NCBI RefSeq assembly: GCF_016545825.1
Contig: NC_052616.1
Span: 12,462,001 to 12,526,000, forward strand
DNA from: Eucalyptus grandis
Taxonomy: Eukaryota > Streptophyta > Magnoliopsida > Myrtales > Myrtaceae
Length of the DNA: 64,000 nucleotides
Direction of reading: 5' to 3'
Positions 31,159-43,493 of the stretch are shown in pieces. Position 1 is the stretch's first letter. Each line of letters starts with the position of its first letter. The notes under the pieces were generated by a model that was given only the letters and a program-made list of their open reading frames with translations, was not told the origin of the DNA and made no database searches. A program made the translations under genes and the position numbers.

Positions 31159-33820
31159 TGTCGCGACCTAAATTTTCAGGGGCAATCCTAGAAGTTTAGG
31201 TTAATGGATTACTAAGTCTGAAGACTTGGCGCGGACCCTCCCAAGTCCTACCAATCGCGACTTGATAGAAATTAATTCATTTAAACATGCAATTTCAATT
31301 TGGAGCCGCCACTAACCAATTAGGGCTGGTTAGAAACCCAAGTAAAGTATGGGAGAATACTTTACTATTGCGAACCAGAGATTCAATAGGTCCGGGGGAC
31401 ATGATTACGCTAGATTAATCTAACGCCCTTTCGGTACCTTTTATTTTAATTTCAAAATATTTTGCAGGCAATGTTGATTAATTTAAACCTAAGTTACTAA
31501 CATGCAAATGGTGGTCATGCGGGTGCGCAATCAATAAAATAACATTCAAATAAAAAATGCTAATAAAAATGCATGTCCTAAACATGATTTCTAAATGACA
31601 TGACACCTAATTTTTTCTTTTTCTTTTTAAAAAAAAATTAATTATATGCAATCTTAATCTAAATTTAATATGCATGGATTTTACTTTAATGATATGTGAG
31701 ATGCAATTCATATGGTATGACTTAAACTTATTACTATATGTATGCAATCTAATTTTTATAATCTAAATATGCGTATGCTACATGATATGGGATGAATGAC
31801 ATGATATTTCTACATGCATGCTCTTTTATGATTTTTTTTTTTATGATGATTCATTTTTTAATGCATATATGCAACCTATGCTAAATAATGATGATATGAG
31901 ATTAATTATGAATTAACCTATTAACTAACCAAGGAAATGACTTTTGTGTTTTCTTCTTCTTTTTAATATGACTTAATAATTCTTATTTAAAAAATAACAT
32001 AACGGTGGAATACTAATCTTTGGTTTTTTTATTATTTAAAAAAAAAACTACATGATGGGAATATTAAAACATTAATCTATGACCTACTAACTAGAGTGCA
32101 ACATGTGGTGTGATTTATATGACCTAAATAACATTTTTATTTCTTTTTTTTGTTTTATTAAAGGAAAATCATTTCTTACAAAATGCAAAAGCTTTAAATA
32201 TGAAATGCATATGGACCTAAGTACTTAAATTCTAGATATGCATAATATGTGAGGAGCAAATAATGATGATGCACCAAAATATAATTCATCAATGTATATC
32301 AACGACATATATCTTAATGCAAGTCAATAATGCAAAGCAAACCATAAATTTGTCATAAAAGATTGAAATAATCAAAAATCTAACCCGACGTCTCGCGGCT
32401 TAATATTTTGATTATCATAACAACATGACAAATTTTCCAATTGGATAATAAATCAAAACAAATCAAGTTAGAATAAAAATAATAAGTAAATAATAATAAA
32501 AAAAACTATGAAACCAAATACCTAAAAATTTACCTAGTCTAACTCACGGTGGGACTTGAAGAAATGGCGAGGAACGCAATGGCTGAAGCTGCGATGGTGG
32601 CTCGCCGTTCGGAACAAGGGCTGTCCGTCGGAGCTCCGGCGAGGTTCGGAAGTCACCAGACTGCAGCAAAACGAGAGGAGGCAACAAATGGTCTGTTCGG
32701 GCGTGGAGCCGACGTCGGTTGCTACGAGAGGTGAGGATGCGGTGTGGTAGCGGCGGCGGTGCTGCGGATCACGGCGATGCGGGGCCAACGACGGAGCTCG
32801 GGTGCGGCGTCGTTGAGGGCAGGTGGATGGAAGCAAGCACCGTCGGGTTGCAGCGGCGTTGCGGCGAGACGTCGGCGGGCGGGTCGGCGAGGAGGGCTCG
32901 CGGGCTGCTGGTGCGTCGGAGGCATCGGTTCGGCGTCGGGCGCCGCGGCTGGCGTTGCGACAGCGGCGGGTGCGGTGGACTTCGGCCACGGGGACATCGA
33001 GGTGATGCGGGGCGTCGGGCACCGGCGAGGCCGAGTAGCGCGGGCTACTGGGCGAAGTGGACGGCGGTGGTCATCGGGATCGCGATTTGCAGCAGCGAGG
33101 AGTGTGGGGTCGTCGTGAGGGTGCTCGAGGCTGTGGAGTTCCGGCGGCAAATGCTGGTGGAGTTCCGGCGGCAGATGTTGGTGGAGTTGAGCGGCGGTGC
33201 GGCGGAGGATCTTGGACCGGCGGCGATATGGGGGCGCGAGGAGGCGGCGCGTAGTCTTGGCAGCGGGGAAGAAATGGGCGCGCGGGGACGAGCTTACGAG
33301 GAAGATGAAGTAGTCCATCTTTTGCCCATTTTTTACTTTCTCTCACGACACTTTTTCACACTGTCTCTCTCTCTGCGATCCCTCGATGTCCCCCTCACTC
33401 TCACTTTTTGCTTTCCCTCACGTCACCTCTCTCTGTATCTTCTCTTCTCTCCACCTTTTCTTTTGACTTTTCTCCTCTTCTTCTTTAGTTTTTCCTTTCT
33501 CCCTTTTTTCTTCGACGAACAATGAAGAGAAGCCTCCTCTTTCGCTCGGTTCTGAAGCCTCGCATTTTATAGCGAAAGTGCTCAAAGTTGTTGAAGATTT
33601 GCAAATATTTGCTCAACCATCCAACGGTAAAAAGGCTCCAAAATCACACAATCGAATTTTTTTTTAATTTTGAAATGAAGATATGTGTTCAACCAGAAAA
33701 ACACTTCATTATTTCTTTTGAAATCTCCCTCCACAAACCCAAATGTTTTATTTTATTTATTATCCTCCATTTTATTATATAAAAAATAAAATAATAAAAA
33801 TCCTAAATTAGGTGTCAACA
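31159..33820 (-). mobile_element. Solo LTR of a Tat/Ogre-type gypsy element with CATGA duplication
   Basis: The insert is bounded by TGTCGCGACC and GGTGTCAACA (TG and CA ends on the plus strand) and flanked by CATGA at 31154-31158 and 33821-33825. That is the 5-bp duplication expected of an LTR retrotransposon. There is no primer site, polypurine tract or pol inside, so it is a single LTR left by recombination. A TATA box on the minus strand (CTATAAAATG, about 33565-33574) leads into a GC-rich leader (33530-32540), which gives the orientation. The segment near 31180-31550 is homologous to the LTR end of element F (53100-53510, opposite strand). The long ORFs in the GC-rich part overlap on both strands and are not called genes. 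Confidence 0.85.
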
Positions 33821-33915
33821 CATGATGACATGCGTGTGATATGATGATGATCACCCATGACATGATGATGATTACCTATGGCATGATGATATGTGTGTGA
33901 CATGATAGTGATGAG
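33821..33915. repeat. 38-40-bp minisatellite, right part
   Basis: About two units continue the array broken at 31158, then it decays into ATG-rich sequence. Confidence 0.85.
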
Positions 33916-34680
33916 TACATGAGGATATAGGTACATATGGTATGATGACATATGCATGGCTGCAAGGTAAGTTATGCTTGGATGCATGAATGGTATGTAC
34001 TATGTTATGATTGTTATGATTGTATTGTGTGATGCATTGAGTGGTTAATTGGATCTTTTACCTGCTAAGTGGTTGTACTCACCCCTTTAGGGACTAACAT
34101 TTCAGATTAGAAAGATGCCGCTCTCTACCGTCACGCGGGGCACCTTCTATGGCCTCCCATCGGATGTAGAGGTAGAGTGTACGGAGATCGACTGTGCTAC
34201 CATCCCTGGACTCACATTTGTGTGAGTGCAAGTGTTAGTTATGTATGATGTAGGCCTAGCTAAGGGCCCTGTCCTTCAGGAGTTTCTGTCAGTTCATGTC
34301 CGCCGAGATGGAGTGTTTAGGGGGATGTTGCTGCCATCACCGCCTGACACACCAGGATGGGTGTGATGGCCGCGTGAGGGGTAGAGAGCTGATGTCTCTT
34401 TTTGGGAGTAGCCGCCACTGTTAGATGGAGAATGTCATGTGATCACTTTAGGGATCGAAATATCCTTTTGGGATGTGGCCAAGTGTAGCTAAAAATATTG
34501 ACTTTATTTTATTGTATCGACCCGAGAAAATCCATTATGAAAATATGTAAATAAAAGTGGCTCGGCTTTATCTTTTCCTATGGTACTTAGTGGTGTGCAT
34601 TGTATCATGATTGTTAGAGGGAGAGATGGTGATATTAAATTATGCTTCCGCTTATAAGTTGCGTTGGGACCGTTTTAAAA

Positions 34681-34695
34681 TAAATAAATATATAA

Positions 34696-34733
<38 letters not shown>
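34681..34733. repeat. (TA)n-rich microsatellite
   Basis: TAAATATA units pass into about 15 TA repeats near the right end of the gypsy-type LTR sequence. Confidence 0.9.
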
Positions 34734-34736
<3 letters not shown>

Positions 34737-34832
34737 TATGAACTACGATGCTTCTACTAAGAGATGTAACTAGTGTTCATTAGGCGTAGCGATAGGTAAC
34801 TGTGGTGACCTTAGGTGGTTTAGGGGTGCCAC

Positions 34833-35779
34833 AATCGAATATTAAAGATATGTAATAAAGCTCACTTCGATCATATATATCAGCAAATATATAATAAAAA
34901 TCACGGATGCATTATAAAATTCACTTACCCTTTTTGTCATAATAAAATGATAATGTCAATAAGAAATATGTTAATGACAAAAGGTAATAAAATATGCACT
35001 AACAGGATTTTGTAGAACTTAACAAGTTCTGTCACTTTTACCTTTTCCTTCCATCCATAATAATGAAGATCACGATCAATTCAAAAATATTTTTTCATAA
35101 TTGATCAAAGCTTCCCCTCAATTTGTTGCATTTTTGAGATTATCACGTTTCTTTTCATTTCTTTTGGATTCACATTCTCCCCCTTTTTGATTGCACCGAA
35201 ATTTGCATAAATTCGCAATCATTATTCCGTTAGAGAATTTCTTGCAATGAACTCATTTCCTTTTTGGTATCAACCAATTTGGATCATTCCATTTCATTAG
35301 AGTAAAATATAAAATCTCCATGAATAATCAAATATTCTTTCTAAACTCATCATAACATATTAGTTAAGGAAAGAACATCTTGCACAATAATATCTTGAAA
35401 AGGAAATTCTCACTTAGTCAAAACACAATAAAATCAGAGAGAATAAAATTCTTGGATATCTAAGAAAGAATATTTTGCATAATAAATTAATATCACGTAA
35501 AACGGATTTTCTCTTTGCAAAATATGACAAAATCTGATAGCATAAAATCAAACCAAATAAACTCAATTATGTTTAAGCAAGATATAAAAAATAATCACAC
35601 GATCATAGAATACGGTTATAGTAAAATCCGAATCAATTGAGGCATAAAGAGGATCTATTAAATATCAAGTATAATGAGATTTATTAAATTATGTACTCAA
35701 ACCAAATTGAGAAAATATACATTTCTTACCAAATTCTCTTTCTTCTTTTTCTTTATTTCTTGCAAAAACAACTCACATT
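34833..35779 (-). other. E1 non-coding 3' segment
   Basis: AT-rich, with no frame of note. It is similar along its length to the E2 segment 47650-49470, which shows that the pol-less 3' segment belongs to the family and is not a private deletion. A block like GATTGCGAATTTATGCAAATT (minus) is shared, as is CTTTAATATTCGA at the cut end. Confidence 0.8.
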
Positions 35780-37338
35780 TTCTTTGGTACCCAAGTTTTC
35801 TTGGGTTCTTGAGGAGTTAGAGTATGTTGTTTTTACCCAATCTTTCTTAACAGTTTTCCAGACTTTAGGATATTCTTTCTCAAAGTATTTTGAATCTCCA
35901 TAATTTGAACACTTGAGAGCATTTTGACCAACAGGTTTTCTGTAAAGATCTTTTGAAAATGCTTCTTATATGCAAGTCTAGGAGGTCTTTGTCTAAGTCT
36001 CTCATTGACTTTAGAAAAATCTATGAGAGAATTACTTTCCTTATTGAAGCCAAGTCTTGACTTGTTATAGTAAGGTATTTGTATGGAAATGATATGCTCT
36101 AATATTTTTGAACACTTTGAAAATTTTGTTGAAATATTTGAAAATTCCTTTTCTAAAGAATCATTTACTTCGACAAGTAAATCTCAACTTTCTTTTATTT
36201 GTAGAAAATTCTTTTGCAAAATTTCAAACTTTTCTTTTCGAGAAAGATCCTGTTGCCTAAGCAATGAATTCTCCTTTTTAGTTCATAGATTTTTTTAAGA
36301 AAAGATTTGAGATTTAAGCAAAACTCATTTATATACTTAAACACTTTAGAAGGAATTTCTAAATGACTTACTTCGATTTCCTTGTCGAATTTTGAGTCTG
36401 TGTCCGAGTCAGACTCTGATTCTGAATTTGAGTATGAGTCTGAATGTGCCATCAAGCATATATTTCTTTGTTCATCATCTTCTTTCATTGTTCTTTTTGC
36501 CTTTTCTGCTTGTATTGTCTTCCTCCACAGAATTTCCTTCCTTTTCTACTCATCTTTTTTAATTTCTTGATCATAAAAGCAAGTCCTTCATCGTCCATGT
36601 CATTTTCTAAGTCTGTGTCATCATTAGATTTTAAAGCAATAGACTTCTTACCTTCGGGATCTTCGTCAACGATTTGTTCCACTTCATAAGATTAAAGAGT
36701 ACTAATCAATTCATCAACAGAGAGTGGCATAATACTCTGAGTCTCTAGGATTGAGGTCTTAACATGGTTCCAATCTTTTGAGAAACCTCGCAAAAGTTTG
36801 TTTACCTTCATTGGGGAAGAAATTGAATGACCTTGATATGCCACATCATTTACAATTTCTATAAAATGACTGAACATATCTCCAATCGACTCTCCTAAAT
36901 TCATCTTGAAGGATTCATAATGACCAAGCAGAAAGTTTATTTTTGTCTCCTTTACATGATTAGTTCCCTCATAAGTGATATGAAGCTTATCCCAAACTTC
37001 TTTAGCTGTTTCACAAGAGAAAATTATGTTATATTCAGTAGGAGATAATGTGCAATATAAAGAATAAATAGCTTTTGCATCAAGAGCTTCTCTTTTGGAC
37101 ATCTCCATCCGAGACATAGGAGCAGGGGATTTGGTTTCTTTTTCTTTGACATTCTTATTTGATGTAGACGCAATAGTGGAATTGATTCATTTTTCCACAA
37201 CATGACATTGCATGGGATCTTTGGATTTTAGGAATGCTTTCATTTTTTTTCCAAACATTGTATGCCCTTGCCATCGAAATAAGGTGGCCTACTGTTGCTT
37301 TGCCCTTCCATAAGTTCTAGTGCCAAGATACTAGTAAT
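35780..37338 (-). pseudogene. E1 gag (UBN2-type), broken
   Basis: The start codon is changed (ATT ACT where relatives have ATG GCT, at about 37338). The best-kept frame (36692-37117) holds SKREALDAKAIYSLYCTL, AKEVWDKLHITYEGTNHVKE, GESIGDMFSHF and SPMKVNKLLRGFSKDWNH. An acidic frame follows at 36485-36682. Ser/Asp-rich and coiled segments continue to 36195. The zinc-knuckle remnant near 35880-35930 precedes TWVPKK and a TGA stop at about 35780. Multiple frameshifts make it inactive. The domain order equals that in element A up to this stop. Confidence 0.82.
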
Positions 37339-37387
37339 AGAAAATCTTTAGCTCAAAAGTAAAAACACTTTAATAGAACGAGCACTT

Positions 37388-37400
37388 GGCTCTGATACCA
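37388..37400 (-). other. Primer-binding site of E1
   Basis: TGGTATCAGAGCC on the minus strand, 2 bp from the LTR. It is a perfect match to the initiator tRNA-Met complement. Confidence 0.9.
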
Positions 37401-37402
37401 AA

Positions 37403-38704
37403 TCAAAACGCTAGTACGAACACCTAGAGGGGGTGAATAGGTGTTTAAAATAAACCTTGGCAAATAAATGTAGAATAAAATAAATTTCGAGCAAAGTCTG
37501 AATAATGATCTAAGTGTGATAAATGAGCAACCAGACTTCTGGTAGATGTTTAGAATCTGTTATGCAATATAATAGACTTCTAAAATAACCTGTAAGTATG
37601 CAGCAAACTTAAATAAGAATAGTTAAGAAATGAGAATGTTGCACACGAAATTTATAATGGTTCAGCTTTGATCAAGCCTATGTCCACTCTCTCACGCTAA
37701 CAGCCTTCTAGCTGGATTCCACTATGCGATCAACAAGAGATTACAACTTTGAGTGCAAACACTCAATGGTAGATCATACTATCTCACTAAGTTACTCTTT
37801 TGGTATTTCTCTCACGATCACAAACGTTTAAGCTCATGGAGACAAATGTATGATCAAAATTCACTCAGACTTTGGAATTATAAATTCTACGCTCCATCTC
37901 TTTTTCGCTCTTCGGTCCTTAGTCTTCTTAAATACTCCTCCACTTCCAAACTAACTATTAGACAACATCTAGAGGATCGTCTTCAAATCTACACAGTGGG
38001 CAGATTTGTATCTAGAAAATTTGGTAGCCGTTGAGTGACAAAAGTAGAATCCCAAATTGATTCTGATAGTCTATACAAACAGAATATTGGTTTCCATAAA
38101 TAGAACTTCTTTGTTTAGAAAGTTCTTGTCTTTAAAATCCAATTGTCAATCAATAAGATTAAGTCAATAAAATCTATCTTGATATAAAATCCAAACCAAA
38201 TCACTTTATGTTTGGGCTTGTGTTACATTCTGTCAAGTTGTCTTATTCTTAACATGCTTCGTTCTGAATCTGCTACATTCTGAACTTGTGTCTCGTTCTA
38301 GATCTTGTCACATTCTAGACTTGTGTCTCGTTCTGGATGTAAAGTCTAAGAGCGTTCTATCGGAAGTAAAGTCTTAGTGTCTTCTGTCTAAAATAGACTT
38401 TACAATTTGGACGTAAGTCTGAACATATTCTGATTCTGAACATATTTAGTCTTAAGGTCTGGACACAGTCTGAATAAATTCAACTTCAGCATAGAGTCTA
38501 TCTTCCGTTTCTTCTTCAGCATAGAGTCTATCTTCTGGTTCTTCTTCAGCATAGAGTCTATCTTCTAGTTCTTCTAAATATAGACTTCGACAATATCATT
38601 TACATGTTCTATCATCTGCATAATCTATTACTCAACCATTAAACACATTAGTAGTCTTGATTTATTTTGTCATCTTCAAAACATCATAAGGGATTTCCCT
38701 AACA
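37403..38704 (-). repeat. 5' LTR of E1
   Basis: Minus strand: starts TGTTAGGGAAATCCCTTATG at 38704 and ends near 37403, where the final CA is mutated. At about 1302 bp it is longer than the E2 LTRs. Part of the extra length is a 30-bp unit (CTTCAGCATAGAGTCTATCT, plus strand) repeated three times at exactly 30-bp spacing from 38484. Confidence 0.85.
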
Positions 38705-39573
38705 CAATGAACCGACCCATCCAGGCAAAAGGTTCACTATGAAGAAACACAAAGAACCAAGCACGGAAGTCAATGTTGCATATGCACAATCAACCTCTAG
38801 CAAGCCTCCAATTGTTATGTCCCTAAGAATCAGCAAGGCGGAGGCTGATCGACCATGCCTCAGCAGTTTGCTAAAAGGCAATTCACTCCTCTTCCTGGCC
38901 CTCTATCCAAAGTCTTAAAGGTCCTTCAAAAGAAGGGGTTGCTGTCCTATGAGCCAAAGTGGCCCAATACTGAAAAATTTTCTAACTACGACCCCTCCAA
39001 GAAATGCGAATACCATTTGGGGGAAGTAGGACATTCAACTGATGAATGCATGACCTTGAAGCATAAAGTCCAAAACTTATTAGACACCAAGGCGTTTGCC
39101 TTCAATACCACTCAACCGAATGTCAAAAAGAATCATCTACCTGAGCATGAGGATAGGGTGAATGCCATATTCGGGTTTGACGTTGGTCGAACCAAGAACC
39201 TGAATGCGCTAATGGCTACAATGGACTGATGAGAGCTAGATATTATCCAAATGATGAGGTCATTCCCTTATCATTAATGAAAGAAAGAGTTACCAAAATG
39301 GTGGAAGACGGTATCATAGTGTATGCTAACCATAACTGCATAGTTTCTACTATTTCCCATATTGTTATCGATTGGGAGGAGGAGCAAGCTGCCCTCAATG
39401 CTGATAAGGAAGAAATAGATCCATCGCTCATGGATATGCCCCCACTAGAATATGTAGAATTGTCTATTGAGATCCCCGCATCTAACAAAGGGATAGTGAT
39501 TGAGATGCCTCAACCATATGAGTATGTCAACAATAAGGTAGTGCCTTGGTCCTATGACCCACCCAAATTTTGA
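38705..39573 (+). pseudogene. Element F gag, C-terminal part
   Basis: The frame 38855-39229 has the Tat-type Cys/His knuckle CEYHLGEVGHSTDEC, then LKHKVQNLLDTKAF, and the PNVKKNHLPEHEDRVNAIF segment usual before the protease. It continues in another frame at 39229-39573 with NKVVPWSYDPPKF near its end. A TGA at about 39227 and frameshifts break it. Gag forms the particle; its N-terminal half is absent from the window. Confidence 0.75.
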
Positions 39574-39658
39574 CTTGGTTACAAGGTTTGGTCGGACTTA
39601 TGCTCAAGCTAGCGCCTAACTTGCAAAGCCTGTCACTAACGAAAAGGCTAAAGAATTT

Positions 39659-40060
39659 ATGGCTATAATCAAAGCAAGTGAGTATAACTTGATCAACCAG
39701 TTGCGAAAGATGCCCGCTCAAATCTCTTTGCTTGAACTCTTGCTAACATCCCCCATGCATCAAAAGTCGTTGATGAAGGTGTTGAGTGAAATTTGTGTAC
39801 CAGAAATGATCGAGGCGGACAAACTCAATGAATTTATGGGATCAGTTCTTCTAAAAAACTTGATTGCTTTTTTTAATGAGGAATTCCTTATTGAAGGTAG
39901 AGGGCATAACAAGGCACTTTACATATCCGTCAAACACAAGTCTTCTCATGTGTCCTGGGTGCCTATTGATAATGGGTCCGCTCTAAACATGTGTCCGTTG
40001 GCCACTCTTCACCGCCTCAAAATAGACCCATCCAAGATACATGCTATGAAGAACTTTTAA
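39659..40060 (+). pseudogene. Element F aspartic protease
   Basis: The aspartic protease frame shows GHNKALYISV, then WVPIDNGSALNMCPLATLHRLKID. The active site reads Asp-Asn-Gly-Ser, the usual Tat/Athila variant (DNGS). It ends with a stop at about 40060, and downstream sequence to 40357 has several stops though still protease-like. The following frame (40358-40621), rich in Gly and Arg, looks like the spacer before RT. Confidence 0.75.
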
Positions 40061-41331
40061 TGGAACAAAGAAGGAGGTGATCGGGGAGATCCATCTTGAT
40101 GTGCAAATAGGGCTAGTCATTTACAACATCCTCTTTCAAGTGATGGATATCCCTACTATATTTAATTTTCTACTAGGTCGTCCCTAGATACATACTGCTG
40201 AGCAGTGCCTTCAAGTCTACATTAAAGTGTGAAGTTCGTGATCAAAATGAAGCTACTCACTATCTATAGCGATGAAGACCACTGAATTTATCATGAGATA
40301 GCTATCCCCTATGTAAAGCTAGATTTCGAGTTTGAATCGAGTTACCACTCATTTGAGTTGGTGTCTGCCATACATGCTTCTCGAGATTCGTCACCATCCA
40401 CTTTTGAGGTTTCAAATGTTGCCTTTATGGTGGGAAGGGTGATGGTTGGAAATGGTTTTGTTTCTGGCTGTGGTCTTGGAATGAGGGGTCAAGGTATTCG
40501 AAATCCCATTGAAGCCCATAAGAGGTCCCGTTACGCTGGATTAGGGTACTATGGAAGAGGTAGAGAAAGATATGGAGGGCAAAGACAGGAAAGGCATAAC
40601 TTGCCATTAGAGCAAGGGTGAGGGAGGAAAAACTTATTACCTCCAAACATTCGTGAGAAGTTCCCTGGCCCTCCGAGAATGATTCAAGATGAAGTAGAAA
40701 TGATGGACACTCTGGGATAGCCAAGTGGCAAATTCAACTATTTGATGAAGTATTTGGCCCCTCCTAGCTTTTAGATTGACCCCTGCAACATAGTCCCAGA
40801 TGGATGGGGTGGCATAGATGATCAAACACTTCCAAAGACAGAGAACTCTTACGACGCCCTAGAAGGAATCACAAGTCTGTTCGATGACCTCCTCATAGGA
40901 GCCATTGACGAAGGACCTCCAGAAGAAATGGACTTTGGCCCACAAGAGTAACTTATTTATCACTTTTAAGCATTCCCTTGCATGGGAATTTTTATTGCTT
41001 TCTAGGAATTGTTTTTGATTTCTTCTTTTTCACTTTCTTTTTAGGGCTTGAGAATTGCATTTTCCATTCAATTAATGTAATTGATTGATGAATTTCAATA
41101 AAATTACAAGTTTTATTATGAGGGCATGATGGGGCACACCAAACTAGTCCAATGATGATATCCAACTAGTAAAAAAATAAAATTCAAGGAGAATTCTAAG
41201 GCATGAGCTTCTTCATGTTTCCTCATGTCAAAATGCTTCAAAAATGTTTTTGCAAAAGAATTTCAAAAATTTTCAAAAAATAATAAAATATAATTTACCC
41301 TGTTTGTCTTTTTTATTCATCTACTTCCTAT

Positions 41332-42784
41332 TTGAGGAATAGTCTTATAGCATGCAAAGGCATGGAAATGGTCCAATCCAATGCAACGAGTGCTGATAAT
41401 GAAGATCCTGAAAACTTGATCGAAGATTCCATTGTGGTGCAGCGTAGCTGGGAACAACATGAAAAAGCCAAGGCTCTTACATCTGCACAAATTGTCACTA
41501 TTAATTTAGGTGACACTGAAGAAGCCAATGAAGTGAAAATTAGGGCAAATCTCCCCAAAGATGAGGTCGAGCACCTAATTTAGTTGCTGAAAGAATATCA
41601 AGATTTCTTTCTATGGACCTACATGTCTGGTTTAGACCCATTAATCGTTGAGCATTACTTGCCTACTAATATGGACATACCACCTAAGAAGCAAAGGCTA
41701 CGGAGAACTAAACCCAAACTCTCGAAAAAGATAGAGAAAGAAGTAATGACACTTTTGAAGGTGGGATTCATTGAAGTCTCACCATACCTAGAATGGGTGG
41801 CTAACATCATACCGGCGATGCATAAAGACGGTGAAGTCCGAGTTTGTGTTGATTATCGAGATTTGAACAAGGCTAGCCCGAAGGATGATTTCCCGTTACC
41901 ACACATAGATGTCCTTGTGGATAGTATTGCCAGATTTGAACTGTTCTCATTCATGGATTGTTTTTCCGGGTACAATCAAATAAAAATGGAGGAGGAGGAC
42001 AAGGAAAAAAATGCATTTATCACCCCATGGGAAATATTTCATTATAAGGTCATGCCCTTCGGATTCAAGAATGCAGGGGCAACTTACTAGCTAGCCATGG
42101 TAACATTATTTCATGACTTGATGCACCAGGAGATCGAGATCTATGTTGATGATATGATTGCAAAAACCTGATCTGGAAGAAGCCATGTCAAAACTCTAAA
42201 GAAGTTGTTTGATCGAATCTGTGAATTCAAGCTTCGTTTAAATTCCACTAAATACGTATTCAGAGCAACATCCGGTAAATTACTTGGATTTATTGTGAGC
42301 AGTAAAGGAATTAAGATTGACCCATCCAAAGCTAAGGCCATATGTGAGTTGCAACATTCATCAACAGTGAAAGAAGTCCGAAGCCTTTCAAGGAGATTGA
42401 ATTACATTGCTCGATTCATTTCCCAACTTTCCGAAACTGCCAAGACATTCTTCAAGCTCTTAAAGAAGAATGCACGAGTCAACTGGGATGATGAGTGCCG
42501 AGAAATGTTTGACAAGCTGAAGCAGTACTTGATGAATCCACCAGTTCTTGTCCCACTATTGCTGGGGCATCCTTTGATTCTTTACCTCACCATTCATAGT
42601 AAATCGTTGGGTGCAATGTTGGCTCTGGAAAGTTCCATCGATAAAAAACAATGAGCCATCTATTATCTGAGTAAAAAGTTCACTATATCAGAACTGAAAT
42701 ATTCTGATGTTGAAAAGACTTGTGCTGCATTGGTGTGGGTATTCATAGATTACGATAGTATACACTACATTACCAGACGTTTCT
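41332..42784 (+). pseudogene. Element F reverse transcriptase and first RNase H (broken)
   Basis: RT motifs in order: LSKKIEKEVMTLLKVGFIE, then VCVDYRDLNKASPKDDFPLP, FMDCFSGYNQI, YKVMPFGFKNAGATY, a stop, then IYVDDMIAKT with the intact catalytic YVDD (near 42140). The thumb and connection continue at 42205-42654 (GKLLGFIVSSKGIKIDPSKA), then RNase H with YYLSKKFT and VEKTCAALVW. In-frame stops at 42088, 42168 and 42653 interrupt it. Confidence 0.88.
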
Positions 42785-42785
42785 C

Positions 42786-43493
42786 ATGACTGAGAACAAT
42801 CCTATGAATTACTTACTTGATCGGATAGCTTTGCTGGGTAAGTTGACTAAATGGCAAATTTTAATCTCAAAATTTGATATGAAATTCATGCCACAAAAGT
42901 CGATTAAGGGTCGAGTGATCGTTGATCTATTGGTCGAGAATTCAGGAGTCTCAAATAACAATGACCGTTCCCTAGACGATCATGTTTTGAATCTAAATGA
43001 AGATTCATGGACAATGTTCTTTGATGGAGTTGTGAACTTGTCTAATTCTAGTACCGGAGCAGTTATGATATCCCCAGACAGACAATACCACCCACTAGCT
43101 ACAAAATTGATGTTCCCATGCACTAACAATGTAGCTGAGTATGAAGCTTGCATCCTCGGCCTTCAAGCTACAATTGAGATGGGTGTGGCTAAATTAAAAG
43201 TGTTCAGGGATTCTGCACTAATCATACTACAGACCATAGTTGAATCGAAGATTAAGGATGCCAAATTGCTCCCTTATCACAAGTATCTAGAAGATCTGGT
43301 CAAGGAATTCGATGAAGTTTCATTTGAATACTTATCAAGGTCTCACAATCAATTCGCTAATGCACTCACAACTTTATCATCAATGTTGCAAGTCACTGAC
43401 GGGTTAGAGGTTGAGCCGTTGAAAATAGAGGTTTTGCCAAAGCCAGCTTATTGTATTACAATAACGGAAAACCATGGTATTACAATATCATGA
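42786..43493 (+). pseudogene. Element F second (archaeal-type) RNase H
   Basis: This 235-codon frame carries WTMFFDGVVNLSNSSTGAV, then NNVAEYEACILGLQATIEMG, KVFRDSALIILQ and LSRSHNQFANALTTLSS. This second RNase H is typical of Tat-lineage gypsy elements. The Asp of FDG, the Glu of AEYEA, and the Asp of FRDS sit at expected catalytic places. The frame is open throughout, one of the better preserved parts of F. Confidence 0.85.

Larger units (their letters stand above)
30220..34832. mobile_element. Gypsy (Del/Tekay-like) LTR-type sequence, interrupted by a solo LTR
   Basis: Non-coding sequence with features I associate with long Del/Tekay LTRs: repeated ATGAAAGTTGTAG boxes, a CTAAGTGGTTGTACTCACCCC block (34064-34085), and an end GGGGTGCCACA at 34832. 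It carries three kinds of internal tandem repeat (separate entries) and the 2662-bp solo LTR. No gag or pol was seen. The left edge is hidden against the LTR array, and its start is not proven. At 34833 it meets the cut end of copia E1, so it probably inserted into E1. Confidence 0.5.
34833..38704 (-). mobile_element. Gag-only copia element E1 (minus), 3' truncated, nested in F
   Basis: From high to low coordinate: 5' LTR (37403-38704), primer site (37388-37400), gag remnant (about 35780-37338), then a non-coding part to 34833. It matches copia E2 (plus, 44763-51037) in order throughout: the 34833-35690 segment is the reverse complement of 48050-49470 of E2. As in E2, the gag frame stops just after TWVPKKM, and no protease, integrase or RT follows. 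The right LTR edge at 38704 is the junction with gypsy F. The E1 3' end is missing, cut at the point where the gypsy-type LTR sequence begins. Confidence 0.85.

Noticed and set aside
32719..33525. 268-codon plus-strand and 198-codon minus-strand frames as host genes
   Set aside because: They overlap on opposite strands in a GC-rich, low-complexity LTR leader, have no recognisable domain, and lie between TG/CA ends with a target duplication.
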